Shown here: positions 20,059-28,287 of the stretch, piece after piece
How the letters are laid out: each line of letters opens with the position of its first letter
How positions within the stretch are numbered: the first letter of the stretch is position 1
Source: Gammaproteobacteria bacterium
GTDB taxonomy: Bacteria; Pseudomonadota; Gammaproteobacteria; JAJPIJ01
Direction of reading: 5' to 3'
DNA length: 64,000 bases
Assembly (NCBI GenBank): GCA_035501935.1
Contig: DATJVC010000015.1
Location: 97,251 to 161,250, forward strand
Made by a program: the position numbers and the translations under genes
The notes under the pieces: model-generated
Database searches by the model: none
Told to the model about the DNA's origin: nothing
What the model saw: only the letters and a program-made list of their open reading frames with translations

Positions 20059-22017
20059 ATGGCCGTAGACCTCGACCTGTCCCAATTCCACGGCCTGTTC
20101 TTCGAGGAAAGCGCCGAGGGGCTCACGGCCATGGAGTCCGGTTTGCTGAACCTGCGCACGGACGCCCCGGATCTCGAAATCATCAACATGGTCTTTCGCG
20201 CCGCGCATTCCATCAAGGGCGGCGCCGGCACCTTCGGGTTCAACGAGGTCGCGCACTTCACGCACATTCTTGAAACCTTGCTGGACGAGATGCGCGATCG
20301 CAAGCGCGGCGTGACCCAGGAATTGATCGACCTGCTGCTGGAGTCGGTGGATGGCCTGCGCTATATGCTGGATTCCAGCAAGAACGGCAGGGCCACGGAC
20401 ATGCAGCGGATGCGGGCGCTGGAACAGCGGCTCACCACGCTGCCCAGGGAGGCACACAACGAGGGCGAGGCACGCTGGCAGATTAAATTCACCCCCCGAC
20501 GCCATCTGCTGAAGACCGGCAACGACCCTTATCGCATCTTTCGCGAACTACAATCCACCGGCGGACTGACGGTCAAGGTCAATGCCCAGCGGCTGCCAAA
20601 TTTGGCTGAACTGGATCCGGAGGAAATTCACCTCGATTGGGAATTGTACAAAAAGGCGGGCGAGACGACGGAGGCAAGCATCCGGGAACTGTTTGCCTGG
20701 GTGGAGGGCGATTGTGATCTGCAGGTTGCCCTGCTCGGCGAGCGGCGGCATATGGTGGAGAGGCGCAAAGGCCGCGAGCCGGAGGGGGGAGAGGCGGAGG
20801 CGGAGACCGCTGGCAAGGGCCATGAGCAGGCCTCCATTCGCATCAATATCGAAAAGATCGACGGTCTCATCAATCTGGTGGGCGAACTCGTCATTACACA
20901 GTCCATATTGAACCGCATCGCGTCAGATCACGCGGTGGACAGCAGGGCGGAGAAACTGAAATGGGTCGTCGGGTTGCTGGAGCGCAATACCAGCGAGTTG
21001 CAGGATCATGCCATGCGCATACGCATGCTGCCCATCGATTTCACCTTCAACCGGTTACCCCGGCTGGTGCGCGACCTCAGTCGGTCGCTCGGCAAGCAGG
21101 TCGAGTTGAAGATCAGCGGCAACAGCACGGAGGTGGACAAGACCGTGCTTGAAAAGATTTCCGATCCGCTGGTTCACCTGATTCGCAACGCGGTTGATCA
21201 CGGCATAGAAAAGCCCGAGGACCGGCTGGCGGCGGACAAACCGGCGCAGGGGCTGATTGAAATCAGCGCGCATCAGGAAGGCGGTAACATCATCATAAAA
21301 ATCAGCGACGACGGCGCCGGCCTGAATCCGGAACGGATACTGGCAAAGGCACGGGAACGCGGGCTGGTGGCGGAGCACGAAGAGTTGACGCCCATGGAGG
21401 TCCAAAATCTTATTTTTCAGCCGGGATTTTCCACGGCCTCGGAGGTCAGCGACATCTCCGGGCGCGGGGTGGGGATGGATGTCGTCCGGCGCAATATCAC
21501 CGATCTGGGCGGCCACATAGAACTGATGTCGGTGCCGGGGAAAGGCTCCATATTCAACATCAAACTGCCGCTGACGCTGGCCATCCTCGATGGCCAGCTT
21601 ATTCGCATTGGCCGCGAGGTTTTCATCGTCCCCCTCCTGAACATCGTCGAATCCATCCAGCCGCGCAAGGCCCATGCGCTAGAGGTGACCGGACAAAACG
21701 AGGTGTATCGTTTCCGTGATCAATACATTCCCGTGATCCGGCTGTACCAGTGTTTCACCATCCCGACGGAAATCCGGGAACTGCCGCAGGGTCTGCTGGT
21801 GGTGGTGGAAGCCGGAGAACAGCGGGCGGCCCTGTTCGTGGATGAAGTGCTGGGGCAGCAGCAGGTGGTGATCAAGAGCCTGGAGGCGAACTATCAACAG
21901 GTCGCCGGCCTGTCCGGCGCCACCATACTGGGGGATGGGACGGTTGCCATGATCATTGATGTCCCCGGCCTCATTCATATGCTGCGCGCGAAAAAGGCTG
22001 TTCGCGCGGTGGTTTGA
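20059..22017 (+). CDS. cheA: Chemotaxis histidine kinase CheA
   Basis: 652 residues with P1 Hpt (His50 in RAAHSIKGGAGTFGF), a P2-like region at about 145-255, the P3 dimerisation helix pair, P4 ATPase (N box HLIRNAVDHGIE, G1 DDGAGL, G2 GRGVGMDVVRRNI) and a P5 CheW-like domain ending near 650. All catalytic elements are intact. It phosphorylates the CheY and CheB of this operon, by analogy. Confidence 0.96.
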   Translation: MAVDLDLSQFHGLFFEESAEGLTAMESGLLNLRTDAPDLEIINMVFRAAHSIKGGAGTFGFNEVAHFTHILETLLDEMRDRKRGVTQELIDLLLESVDGLRYMLDSSKNGRATDMQRMRALEQRLTTLPREAHNEGEARWQIKFTPRRHLLKTGNDPYRIFRELQSTGGLTVKVNAQRLPNLAELDPEEIHLDWELYKKAGETTEASIRELFAWVEGDCDLQVALLGERRHMVERRKGREPEGGEAEAETAGKGHEQASIRINIEKIDGLINLVGELVITQSILNRIASDHAVDSRAEKLKWVVGLLERNTSELQDHAMRIRMLPIDFTFNRLPRLVRDLSRSLGKQVELKISGNSTEVDKTVLEKISDPLVHLIRNAVDHGIEKPEDRLAADKPAQGLIEISAHQEGGNIIIKISDDGAGLNPERILAKARERGLVAEHEELTPMEVQNLIFQPGFSTASEVSDISGRGVGMDVVRRNITDLGGHIELMSVPGKGSIFNIKLPLTLAILDGQLIRIGREVFIVPLLNIVESIQPRKAHALEVTGQNEVYRFRDQYIPVIRLYQCFTIPTEIRELPQGLLVVVEAGEQRAALFVDEVLGQQQVVIKSLEANYQQVAGLSGATILGDGTVAMIIDVPGLIHMLRAKKAVRAVV

Positions 22018-22076
22018 ATCGTCAAGGTTCGATTACCGATCATGCCGTTGGATTTCATTCAGGAGGGGCGCGCATA

Positions 22077-22451
22077 GTGGCCAGAAAGAAGAAATCTCCC
22101 CGCACCACGCGGCCCGTGGAAGAACGGGATGTCAGCGCCGACCCTCGCGAACCCGCACGGAATTCCACCGTCCAGAATCATGCGCCCATCACCCTGGAGC
22201 CCGTCATTACGATCTCCGAGGCCGCCGCATTGAAAGATCAACTGCTTCCCCATATCGGCCGTAGCGGCGAAATCATCATCGATGGCTCGCGGGTGGAATC
22301 GGTGGATACCGCGGCCCTCCAGGTATTGCTGGCATTTGTGCGTTCCGCCCGCGCCCAAGGCGCCATCATACGCTGGAGCGGGATTTCAAGCGCGTTGCAG
22401 AACGCCGCCCAACTGCTGGGCATCGCCAGACTGATCAGCCTGCAGACGTGA
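22077..22451 (+). CDS. STAS-domain protein of the chemotaxis operon
   Basis: 124 residues from the GTG at 22077, fixed by the strong AGGAGGGG at 22061-22068. A basic N-terminus (ARKKKSPRTT) leads to a STAS domain at about 35-122, with the conserved loop VDTAALQVLLAFV. The residue usually phosphorylated in SpoIIAA-type antagonists (Ser after Asp) is a Thr here. Such proteins occur in some Tfp/flagellar chemosensory operons. Its partner is unknown; a protein kinase such as the receiver-Ser/Thr kinase at the operon end is an attractive but unproven candidate. Confidence 0.85.
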   Translation: MARKKKSPRTTRPVEERDVSADPREPARNSTVQNHAPITLEPVITISEAAALKDQLLPHIGRSGEIIIDGSRVESVDTAALQVLLAFVRSARAQGAIIRWSGISSALQNAAQLLGIARLISLQT

Positions 22452-22476
22452 TCAGAAATCACGACGAGGCGCGGAT

Positions 22477-23328
22477 GTGATGCAAGTGAATGCCAGTTTC
22501 AGCCGGCTCGAGTTGACAGACGATGATTTCGATTATCTCTGCACTTTGATCTACGATCAGGCGGCCATCCGGCTGACGTCCGCGAAGCGGGAGTTGGTGT
22601 ACGCGAGACTCGCCAAGCGCGTGCGGGCGCTGGGGTTGCAATCCTTCAGGCAATACTGCGACTTGCTGCGCGGCGGCGACGAGGGGGAGCTGGTTCTTTG
22701 CGTCAACGCAATCACCACCAATGTCACTTCTTTTTTCCGCGAGGCCCATCATTTTGAGTTCTTGGAGCAGACGGTGTTGCCGGAACTGGTGGAGGCAAAA
22801 ATCCGGACGGGGGTCAGGCGCCTGCGGCTCTGGTCCGCCGGTTGTTCCTCGGGTGAAGAGGCCTATTCCATCGAAATCGTCCTCCGGGAGCAGACGGTAT
22901 TGCAGAATTGGGATGTCAGAATGCTGGCGACTGACCTCGATACGCATATACTGGAACGGGCGCAACGTGGAATTTATGATCTCAAGCAAATTGAAAGGGT
23001 GTCACCGGAGCGGCGCAGCCGCTGGTTCAGACTGGGCATCGGCAGGAATGAAGGGTTGGTGAGCGTGATACCGGGATTGAAGGAACGCATAAGTTTCCGC
23101 CAGATCAACCTCAAGGAGCCATGGCCCATGCATGGGCCCTTCGATGTGATCTTCTGCCGAAATGTGGTGATCTATTTCGACAAGGAGATGCAGAAGAAAT
23201 TGTTCACGCGGTTCGCCGATATATTGTCCCCCGACGGCCATCTCTTTATCGGCCACTCGGAAAGCCTGTTTGGGGTGTCCGATCGCTTCAAGCTGGCGGG
23301 CCCCACCGTCTATCGGAAGGTTTCCTGA
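22477..23328 (+). CDS. cheR: Chemoreceptor glutamate methyltransferase CheR
   Basis: 283 residues. CheR N-terminal helices, then the SAM-dependent domain with ITTNVTSFFREAHHF, WSAGCSSGEEAYSIEI and FDVIFCRNVVIYFDKE. The start is the GTG at 22477 or the adjacent ATG at 22480. It methylates receptor glutamates; the docking pentapeptide on the MCP of this operon is its likely tether. The stop overlaps the cheD start (TGATG). Confidence 0.95.
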   Translation: MMQVNASFSRLELTDDDFDYLCTLIYDQAAIRLTSAKRELVYARLAKRVRALGLQSFRQYCDLLRGGDEGELVLCVNAITTNVTSFFREAHHFEFLEQTVLPELVEAKIRTGVRRLRLWSAGCSSGEEAYSIEIVLREQTVLQNWDVRMLATDLDTHILERAQRGIYDLKQIERVSPERRSRWFRLGIGRNEGLVSVIPGLKERISFRQINLKEPWPMHGPFDVIFCRNVVIYFDKEMQKKLFTRFADILSPDGHLFIGHSESLFGVSDRFKLAGPTVYRKVS

Positions 23329-23987
23329 TGCGGCAAAAAAACACACCGGCAATTTATGACTGTCTGCCGCAGGCATTGCCCGGCTTTGAGAACATCAACC
23401 GCTACTGGGACAACAAACACAACATCTATGCCGCCAAGATCGTGCAAGGCGAATACTATGTGACCACGCACAATGAAATCATCACCACGGTGCTGGGCTC
23501 CTGCGTGTCGGCCTGCATCCGCGATTGGAAGATCGGCATTGGCGGGATGAACCATTTCATGCTGCCGGCGGAGGGCAAATACAAAAGTGGCGCCTGGCGG
23601 GACAGTCCGGTGGACACCGCCGCCCGCTACGGGAACGTCGCCATGGAGCGTCTGATCAATGCCATACTCTCGCATGGCGGCAGGCGCGATCACCTCGAAG
23701 TGAAGGTGTTCGGCGGAGGAAGATTGCTCAACATCGCCATGGACATCGGTCGGGACAACATCGATTTCATCAAAAAATATCTTGATACGGAAAATCTGGA
23801 GATCAAGGCGGAAGATCTCGGCGGCGAATACCCCCGGAAGCTGGAGTATTTCCCCGCCAGCGGACGGGCGCGGGTGAAGAAACTGTTGAAGACGCACAAC
23901 GACACCATCTTCCAGCGCGAGCAGAACTATATCGAGGCGCTGAAGCACGTCGCTGTTGAAGGCGGTGTCGAACTGTTCGGGAAATGA
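23328..23987 (+). CDS. cheD: Chemoreceptor glutamine deamidase CheD
   Basis: 219 residues from the ATG at 23328, overlapping the cheR stop; an upstream frame to 23121 is rejected because it lies inside cheR. The catalytic Cys is in [11 protein letters not shown] and the His in [25 protein letters not shown] is also family-typical. CheD deamidates receptor glutamines. Length is within range, with an extended N-terminus of about 40 residues. Confidence 0.95.
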   Translation: MRQKNTPAIYDCLPQALPGFENINRYWDNKHNIYAAKIVQGEYYVTTHNEIITTVLGSCVSACIRDWKIGIGGMNHFMLPAEGKYKSGAWRDSPVDTAARYGNVAMERLINAILSHGGRRDHLEVKVFGGGRLLNIAMDIGRDNIDFIKKYLDTENLEIKAEDLGGEYPRKLEYFPASGRARVKKLLKTHNDTIFQREQNYIEALKHVAVEGGVELFGK

Positions 23988-24009
23988 TTTCGATAAATAT
24001 CGTCCCTCT

Positions 24010-25134
24010 ATGAAGTCGATACGCGTGCTCATCATCGATGATTCCGCATTGGTGCGGAAACTGTTGACCGAAATATTGAGTTCGGATCCGGACATCGAAG
24101 TGGTGGGTGCGGTTATGGATCCGCACATCGCCCGGCAGAAGATCAAGGAATTGAACCCCGATGTACTGACCCTCGATGTGGAAATGCCGAGGATGGACGG
24201 CCTGAGTTTTTTGCGCCAGTTGATGCGTCTGCGGCCCATGCCGGTGGTGATGATTTCCAGCCTGACCCAGGAAGGCGCGGAGACCACCCTCGACGCGCTG
24301 GCGATGGGCGCGGTGGATTTCATCAGCAAACCCAAGGTCGACGTCGCCAACCTGTTGCAAGATTATGCCGAGGAGATCGTCAGAAAGATCAAAAACGCGG
24401 CGGCGGTGAAGGTCCGGGCGCGGGTGAACAAACCGACCAGCACGGGGGTGGCAAGGCAGGAGGCGGGACCCGCTGGCGGCGCGCTGGATGTCGATTCGAA
24501 ATATTCCGCGACGGCAATCCTGCAGCGTCCCGTCAATATCAAGGTCATAAAGACGACGGACAAGATCATCGCCATCGGCGCATCCACCGGCGGCACCGAG
24601 GCCATCAAGGAGGTCCTCGAGCAGATGCCAGCGGATACCCCGGCAATCCTGATTGCCCAGCACATTCCGTCCGTGTTCAGCAACGCCTTCGCGCAGCGGA
24701 TGAACCGGTCTTCGTCCATGACGGTGGTGGAGGCGAGTGACGGGCAGCAGGTCATGCCCGGCCACGTCTACATCGCGCCAGGCGATCAGCATCTGCTGCT
24801 GAAGCGCGACGGCGCCCGTTATCGCTGCAGCTTGAGCGACGGCCCCCCCGTCAACAGGCACCGACCCTCCGTGGATGTATTGTTTCGCTCGGTGACGCAG
24901 GCGGCGGGAAAAAATGCGATTGGCATCATCCTGACCGGCATGGGCGCCGATGGGGCACGAGGATTGGGGGAAATGCGCGATGCCGGGGCCATCACCATCG
25001 CGCAGGATGAAAAGAGCAGCGTGGTCTGGGGTATGCCGGGGGAGGCGGTCAAACTGGGCGCGGCGCAGAAAATCGTGGCGCTGGACCAGATACCGGCCGC
25101 TATCATGACGGGATTGAGGGAGTTGCAGGCCTGA
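24010..25134 (+). CDS. cheB: Chemoreceptor methylesterase response regulator CheB
   Basis: 374 residues from the ATG at 24010. N-terminal receiver ([12 protein letters not shown], phospho-Asp in [12 protein letters not shown], Lys in FISKPKVD) and C-terminal esterase with nucleophile [10 protein letters not shown], the His in [13 protein letters not shown] and the Asp in [11 protein letters not shown]. It removes methyl groups from receptors when phosphorylated by CheA. Confidence 0.95.
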   Translation: MKSIRVLIIDDSALVRKLLTEILSSDPDIEVVGAVMDPHIARQKIKELNPDVLTLDVEMPRMDGLSFLRQLMRLRPMPVVMISSLTQEGAETTLDALAMGAVDFISKPKVDVANLLQDYAEEIVRKIKNAAAVKVRARVNKPTSTGVARQEAGPAGGALDVDSKYSATAILQRPVNIKVIKTTDKIIAIGASTGGTEAIKEVLEQMPADTPAILIAQHIPSVFSNAFAQRMNRSSSMTVVEASDGQQVMPGHVYIAPGDQHLLLKRDGARYRCSLSDGPPVNRHRPSVDVLFRSVTQAAGKNAIGIILTGMGADGARGLGEMRDAGAITIAQDEKSSVVWGMPGEAVKLGAAQKIVALDQIPAAIMTGLRELQA

Positions 25135-25298
25135 ATGCCGTTGCCGCGGGACGATGCGAATATCGGCTCAAGGGTTGAGTGACCGCCCACGGGGGCAGAA
25201 ACCTTGATTATGCCGCGGGTGTTCGTTTATGGTGCCTTATCCACCCTCAAATCATTGGGTCCCTGGGAATGTACAGCGTGTTTGCGCGACGGCCTGTG

Positions 25299-25859
25299 AT
25301 GAACAACGAAAAACAACAACCCGCCTTCAATGCCTTTCATGATCTGGTTCTGAAGGTAAACGAATTCATTCTCGAGGAGCAGGGTCTGCTTGACGAGGAA
25401 CTGGCACGCATGGGCAGGCTGGTGCAGGAGGCGGTCGCCAATCTGCACAAGAGCTTTAATGCCATGAGCGACAAGATTGTCAGGCAGTCCGAGGAACTGC
25501 AATCGCAGGGTGCGCGAGACCTGAATACCGAGGCCGGCAAGGAGATGAAATCGCTGCTGCAATCCACTCATCAGATCAGTTCCATCGTGGTCCAAGCCGT
25601 CATCTCATTGCAGTTTGAAGACATCGTCCAGCAGCTTATCCTTCACTCGCGCCAGCGCATCACCGAGATACAGAGGTTGATGCAGGCGTTACAGACGCAC
25701 ATGGACGAACTGGTTTCCTCGAACGCCAGCGATGGCCGGGAACTGCTGAGCATGGTGGAGGCATGTCAGGACGAGATCAACAAGACGCGGCAGGCGCTGA
25801 CCTTGAGCCATCCCGCGAAACAGGAATCCTTGAATAAAGGGGATGTAACGCTATTTTAA
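25299..25859 (+). CDS. CheZ-like CheY-P phosphatase candidate
   Basis: About 186 residues, almost entirely helical, with no membrane segment. A segment near residues 112-140, LQFEDIVQQLILHSRQRITE, aligns without gaps to the active-site helix of E. coli CheZ ([20 protein letters not shown], from memory) so that Asp143 and Gln147 of CheZ match D and Q in FEDIVQQ. The C-terminus ends GDVTLF, an acidic-hydrophobic tail that could bind CheY as the CheZ tail does. Position directly after cheB supports the role. Starts at 25269 or 25179 are possible; none has a clear ribosome site. Confidence 0.6.
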   Translation: MNNEKQQPAFNAFHDLVLKVNEFILEEQGLLDEELARMGRLVQEAVANLHKSFNAMSDKIVRQSEELQSQGARDLNTEAGKEMKSLLQSTHQISSIVVQAVISLQFEDIVQQLILHSRQRITEIQRLMQALQTHMDELVSSNASDGRELLSMVEACQDEINKTRQALTLSHPAKQESLNKGDVTLF

Positions 25860-25980
25860 ATCACCGTTTCGTTTACCGGGCGATGTGCCCGCCATGAATG
25901 GAAAATCAAGCAGCCCATCCGCCGGCAGGATGCCGGGTGGGCGGGGGCGTCGTTTTCGCGGATGAGGTTTAATCGATAAT

Positions 25981-27450
25981 GTGAAGCCGGCAATCATGTT
26001 GCAGCGAATATTGATCATCGACGACTCCGAGGATGTGGAGGTTCTGGTGCGTTTCTGCGCCCAGGCCTCCTGGCCCGAAGCAGTGCTGGAGATGTACGAC
26101 CCCAGGTGCGGCCTGCCGGAGGCTTCTTTCAACTGGAGCCGGTATGATCTCCTGTTGCTGGATTTCGATCTCGGCCTTGTGGATCAAAACGGCCTGGATT
26201 GGCTGTTGCAGTTGAAAAGCGAACCCCGATTGCCGTGCGTGATCATGATGACGGGCTATGCCAGCGAAAAATTGGCCGCCAAGGCCGGCGCGACGGGCGT
26301 CGAGGGATTCATCGACAAAAATAAATTGACCCCAGAAACATTCGCCCACGCCGTCCGTCAGGCCATGGAGGCGAAGCGTGAGGCGATGAAACGCGCCGTT
26401 CCGGTGGGCGATAAAACGGAGTACATCAGTCCCGAGGACAGGCAGAAGCTCTGGCCTCCCGCCACTGGCCCGTCCGTCAAGGCGGGGCCCGCCGTTCAAA
26501 AGCCGGCGGCCGTGGAAGAGCGGCCCCGGGTACCGCCATCCACCGTGCCCCCCAAGCCGGCTGCGCCGAAAGAGGCGACCGCGACCACTCTGGCCCGAAC
26601 AACCACCACCACGCAGGAACGCAAGGCCAGGCAGCCAGCCGACATTACCATCATGGTGCCGGGTTATACCGTCACCAAAAAAATAGGCGAGGGGGGGATG
26701 GCGTCGATCTACCTGGCCGAGCGCGATGAGGATAATCTCAAGGTGGTGCTGAAAATATTGTCCCTCAAGCAAAAGGAGGATTCAGTGCTGCTGCGCCGCT
26801 TCATGCGGGAATACAAGCTAATCGCCCAGATCGAGCATCCGAATATCGTCCAGATCTATGAACGCGCGTTTGCCAGCAGTTTTGCCTACATCGCCATGGA
26901 GTATTTCGAGCATGGCGATCTGGCCGAGCGTCTCCGCAACCGCATTGATGGCAAGACGGCGATCAAGTACCTGCACCAGATCGCCGAGGGACTTGGCGCC
27001 GCCCACGCCAAGGGTATCGTGCACCGGGATCTGAAGCCCGCGAATATCCTGTTCCGTTCCGAGCATGAGCTGGCCATTTCAGATTTCGGCATCGCCAAGG
27101 AGGTGGAATCCGATACGCTGCGCAAGCAACTGACCGTGGACGGCGCCCTGCTGGGCACGTTGTATTACGTCAGTCCGGAACAGATTCTGGGCGGGGATGC
27201 GGATCAGCGCAGCGACATCTACAGTCTTGGGGTCATCATGTACAAGATGCTCACCGGCAAGCATCCATACAGCGGCAATTCGCCGGCGCAGATTTTTGAG
27301 GGGCACATCAATGCCCCCATCCCCCTGCTGCCGCCGCCATACACTTCCCTGCAACCGCTGCTTGACGGCCTGCTCGCCAAGGATCCCAACGAGCGTTTTC
27401 AGAGCACGGAGGATTTGTTGATGGGCATCAATTGGAAGGAATGGAGTTGA
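25981..27450 (+). CDS. Receiver domain - serine/threonine protein kinase fusion
   Basis: 489 residues from GTG (alternative ATG at 25996). Receiver at about 6-130: acidic pair Asp14-Asp15, phospho-Asp61 in LLLLDFDLGLVDQNG, TG at 91-92 and Lys113 in FIDKNK. The usual KP is KN, and the MP after the Asp is replaced by DLG. A Pro/Ala/Thr-rich linker spans 140-225. The Hanks-type kinase at about 228-489 is intact: GEGGMASIYLA, Lys258, HRDLKPANILF (Asp350), DFGIA (Asp368), VSPEQ. No membrane segment. Phosphorelay input probably controls Ser/Thr phosphorylation; the target is unknown. Last gene of the che operon. Confidence 0.88.
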   Translation: MKPAIMLQRILIIDDSEDVEVLVRFCAQASWPEAVLEMYDPRCGLPEASFNWSRYDLLLLDFDLGLVDQNGLDWLLQLKSEPRLPCVIMMTGYASEKLAAKAGATGVEGFIDKNKLTPETFAHAVRQAMEAKREAMKRAVPVGDKTEYISPEDRQKLWPPATGPSVKAGPAVQKPAAVEERPRVPPSTVPPKPAAPKEATATTLARTTTTTQERKARQPADITIMVPGYTVTKKIGEGGMASIYLAERDEDNLKVVLKILSLKQKEDSVLLRRFMREYKLIAQIEHPNIVQIYERAFASSFAYIAMEYFEHGDLAERLRNRIDGKTAIKYLHQIAEGLGAAHAKGIVHRDLKPANILFRSEHELAISDFGIAKEVESDTLRKQLTVDGALLGTLYYVSPEQILGGDADQRSDIYSLGVIMYKMLTGKHPYSGNSPAQIFEGHINAPIPLLPPPYTSLQPLLDGLLAKDPNERFQSTEDLLMGINWKEWS

Positions 27451-27501
27451 TCGAGACGAATCCTGAGAAATCCTTGTTGGCTTCGTCCAAAACCGGCCGG
27501 G

Positions 27502-27882
27502 TCAAAGATTGAGCAATTCGCCCACCACGTCCAACACGTGGGCGGGCTGCACCGGCTTGGTGAGCCAGGCGTCCTTGAGTGCGCCCAGTTCCTGCTCCGC
27601 CTTGCTTTGTTCAGATTCCGTCGTCAACACGCAGATGGGCGTTTTCATATAGCGCGGCAGTCTCTTCACCTGCTGTAGAAAGGCCAGGCCATCCATGTTC
27701 GGCATGTTGACGTCCGTGATGATGAGGTCAATCTGGCCGATGTCTTTCTGGCCCAGTTTTGTCAATGCGTCCCTGCCATCCTCCGCAGTGATGGTGTTAT
27801 AGCCGCCCATCTTGAGCGTGGTGCCGATCACCGCACGCACGGACTTTGAATCGTCGACGATGAGTATGGTTTTTGGCATCAT
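27502..27882 (-). CDS. CheY-like single-domain response regulator (PilG/PilH type)
   Basis: 126 residues. Canonical receiver: ILIVDDSKSVRAVIG, phospho-Asp in IITDVNMPNMDG, LTTES and WLTKPVQP. A GGGAGC ribosome site precedes two consecutive ATG codons. Last gene of the minus-strand operon, directly after the Hpt gene, so it may receive phosphate from that Hpt. It ends 51 bp from the converging receiver-kinase gene; no T-tract terminator is visible in the gap. Confidence 0.88.
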   Translation of the reverse strand: MMPKTILIVDDSKSVRAVIGTTLKMGGYNTITAEDGRDALTKLGQKDIGQIDLIITDVNMPNMDGLAFLQQVKRLPRYMKTPICVLTTESEQSKAEQELGALKDAWLTKPVQPAHVLDVVGELLNL

Positions 27883-27894
27883 TACGCTCCCAAA

Positions 27895-28257
27895 TCACGC
27901 GGGCGCGCCGGTCTGCGAGCCCGCCAGTTGTTGTTCCAGTTCAACATGAATCTCCTTCAGCCTGCCGCTGATGACGCTGACCAGCCCGGGCAGGCCGGCC
28001 AGATGCCTTCTTTCTTTGGCGTTGCGTTCGACGGCCAGCAAATCATCGCTGAGCGAATTGATCCCGAGATAGGACAGTATCGGACGCACCTTGTGCACCG
28101 CACGGGCGAGATGATCCCACTGCTGGCTGGCGATGGCGTTGTCGATATCGGTTAGGGCCGTCATGACCGATAACCGCCCCATCTTCAACATCTCTTTCAT
28201 CATTTCCTGATCGCCGGCGCAGGTATTTTTCAGCGCTTCCAGATTGATCAGTCCCAT
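27895..28257 (-). CDS. Hpt (histidine phosphotransfer) domain protein
   Basis: 120 residues, a single four-helix Hpt domain. The phospho-acceptor is His55 in RAVHKVRPILSYLGI, matching the H.[LI]+...  .lG pattern. It lies between the hybrid kinase and the CheY gene, which suggests a relay: hybrid kinase receiver to Hpt to one or more of the stand-alone receivers nearby. C-terminal tail GSQTGAPA is non-conserved. Confidence 0.82.
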   Translation of the reverse strand: MGLINLEALKNTCAGDQEMMKEMLKMGRLSVMTALTDIDNAIASQQWDHLARAVHKVRPILSYLGINSLSDDLLAVERNAKERRHLAGLPGLVSVISGRLKEIHVELEQQLAGSQTGAPA

Positions 28258-28287
28258 GACCGGATTCCATGGCCGCCAGCGCGCGGC

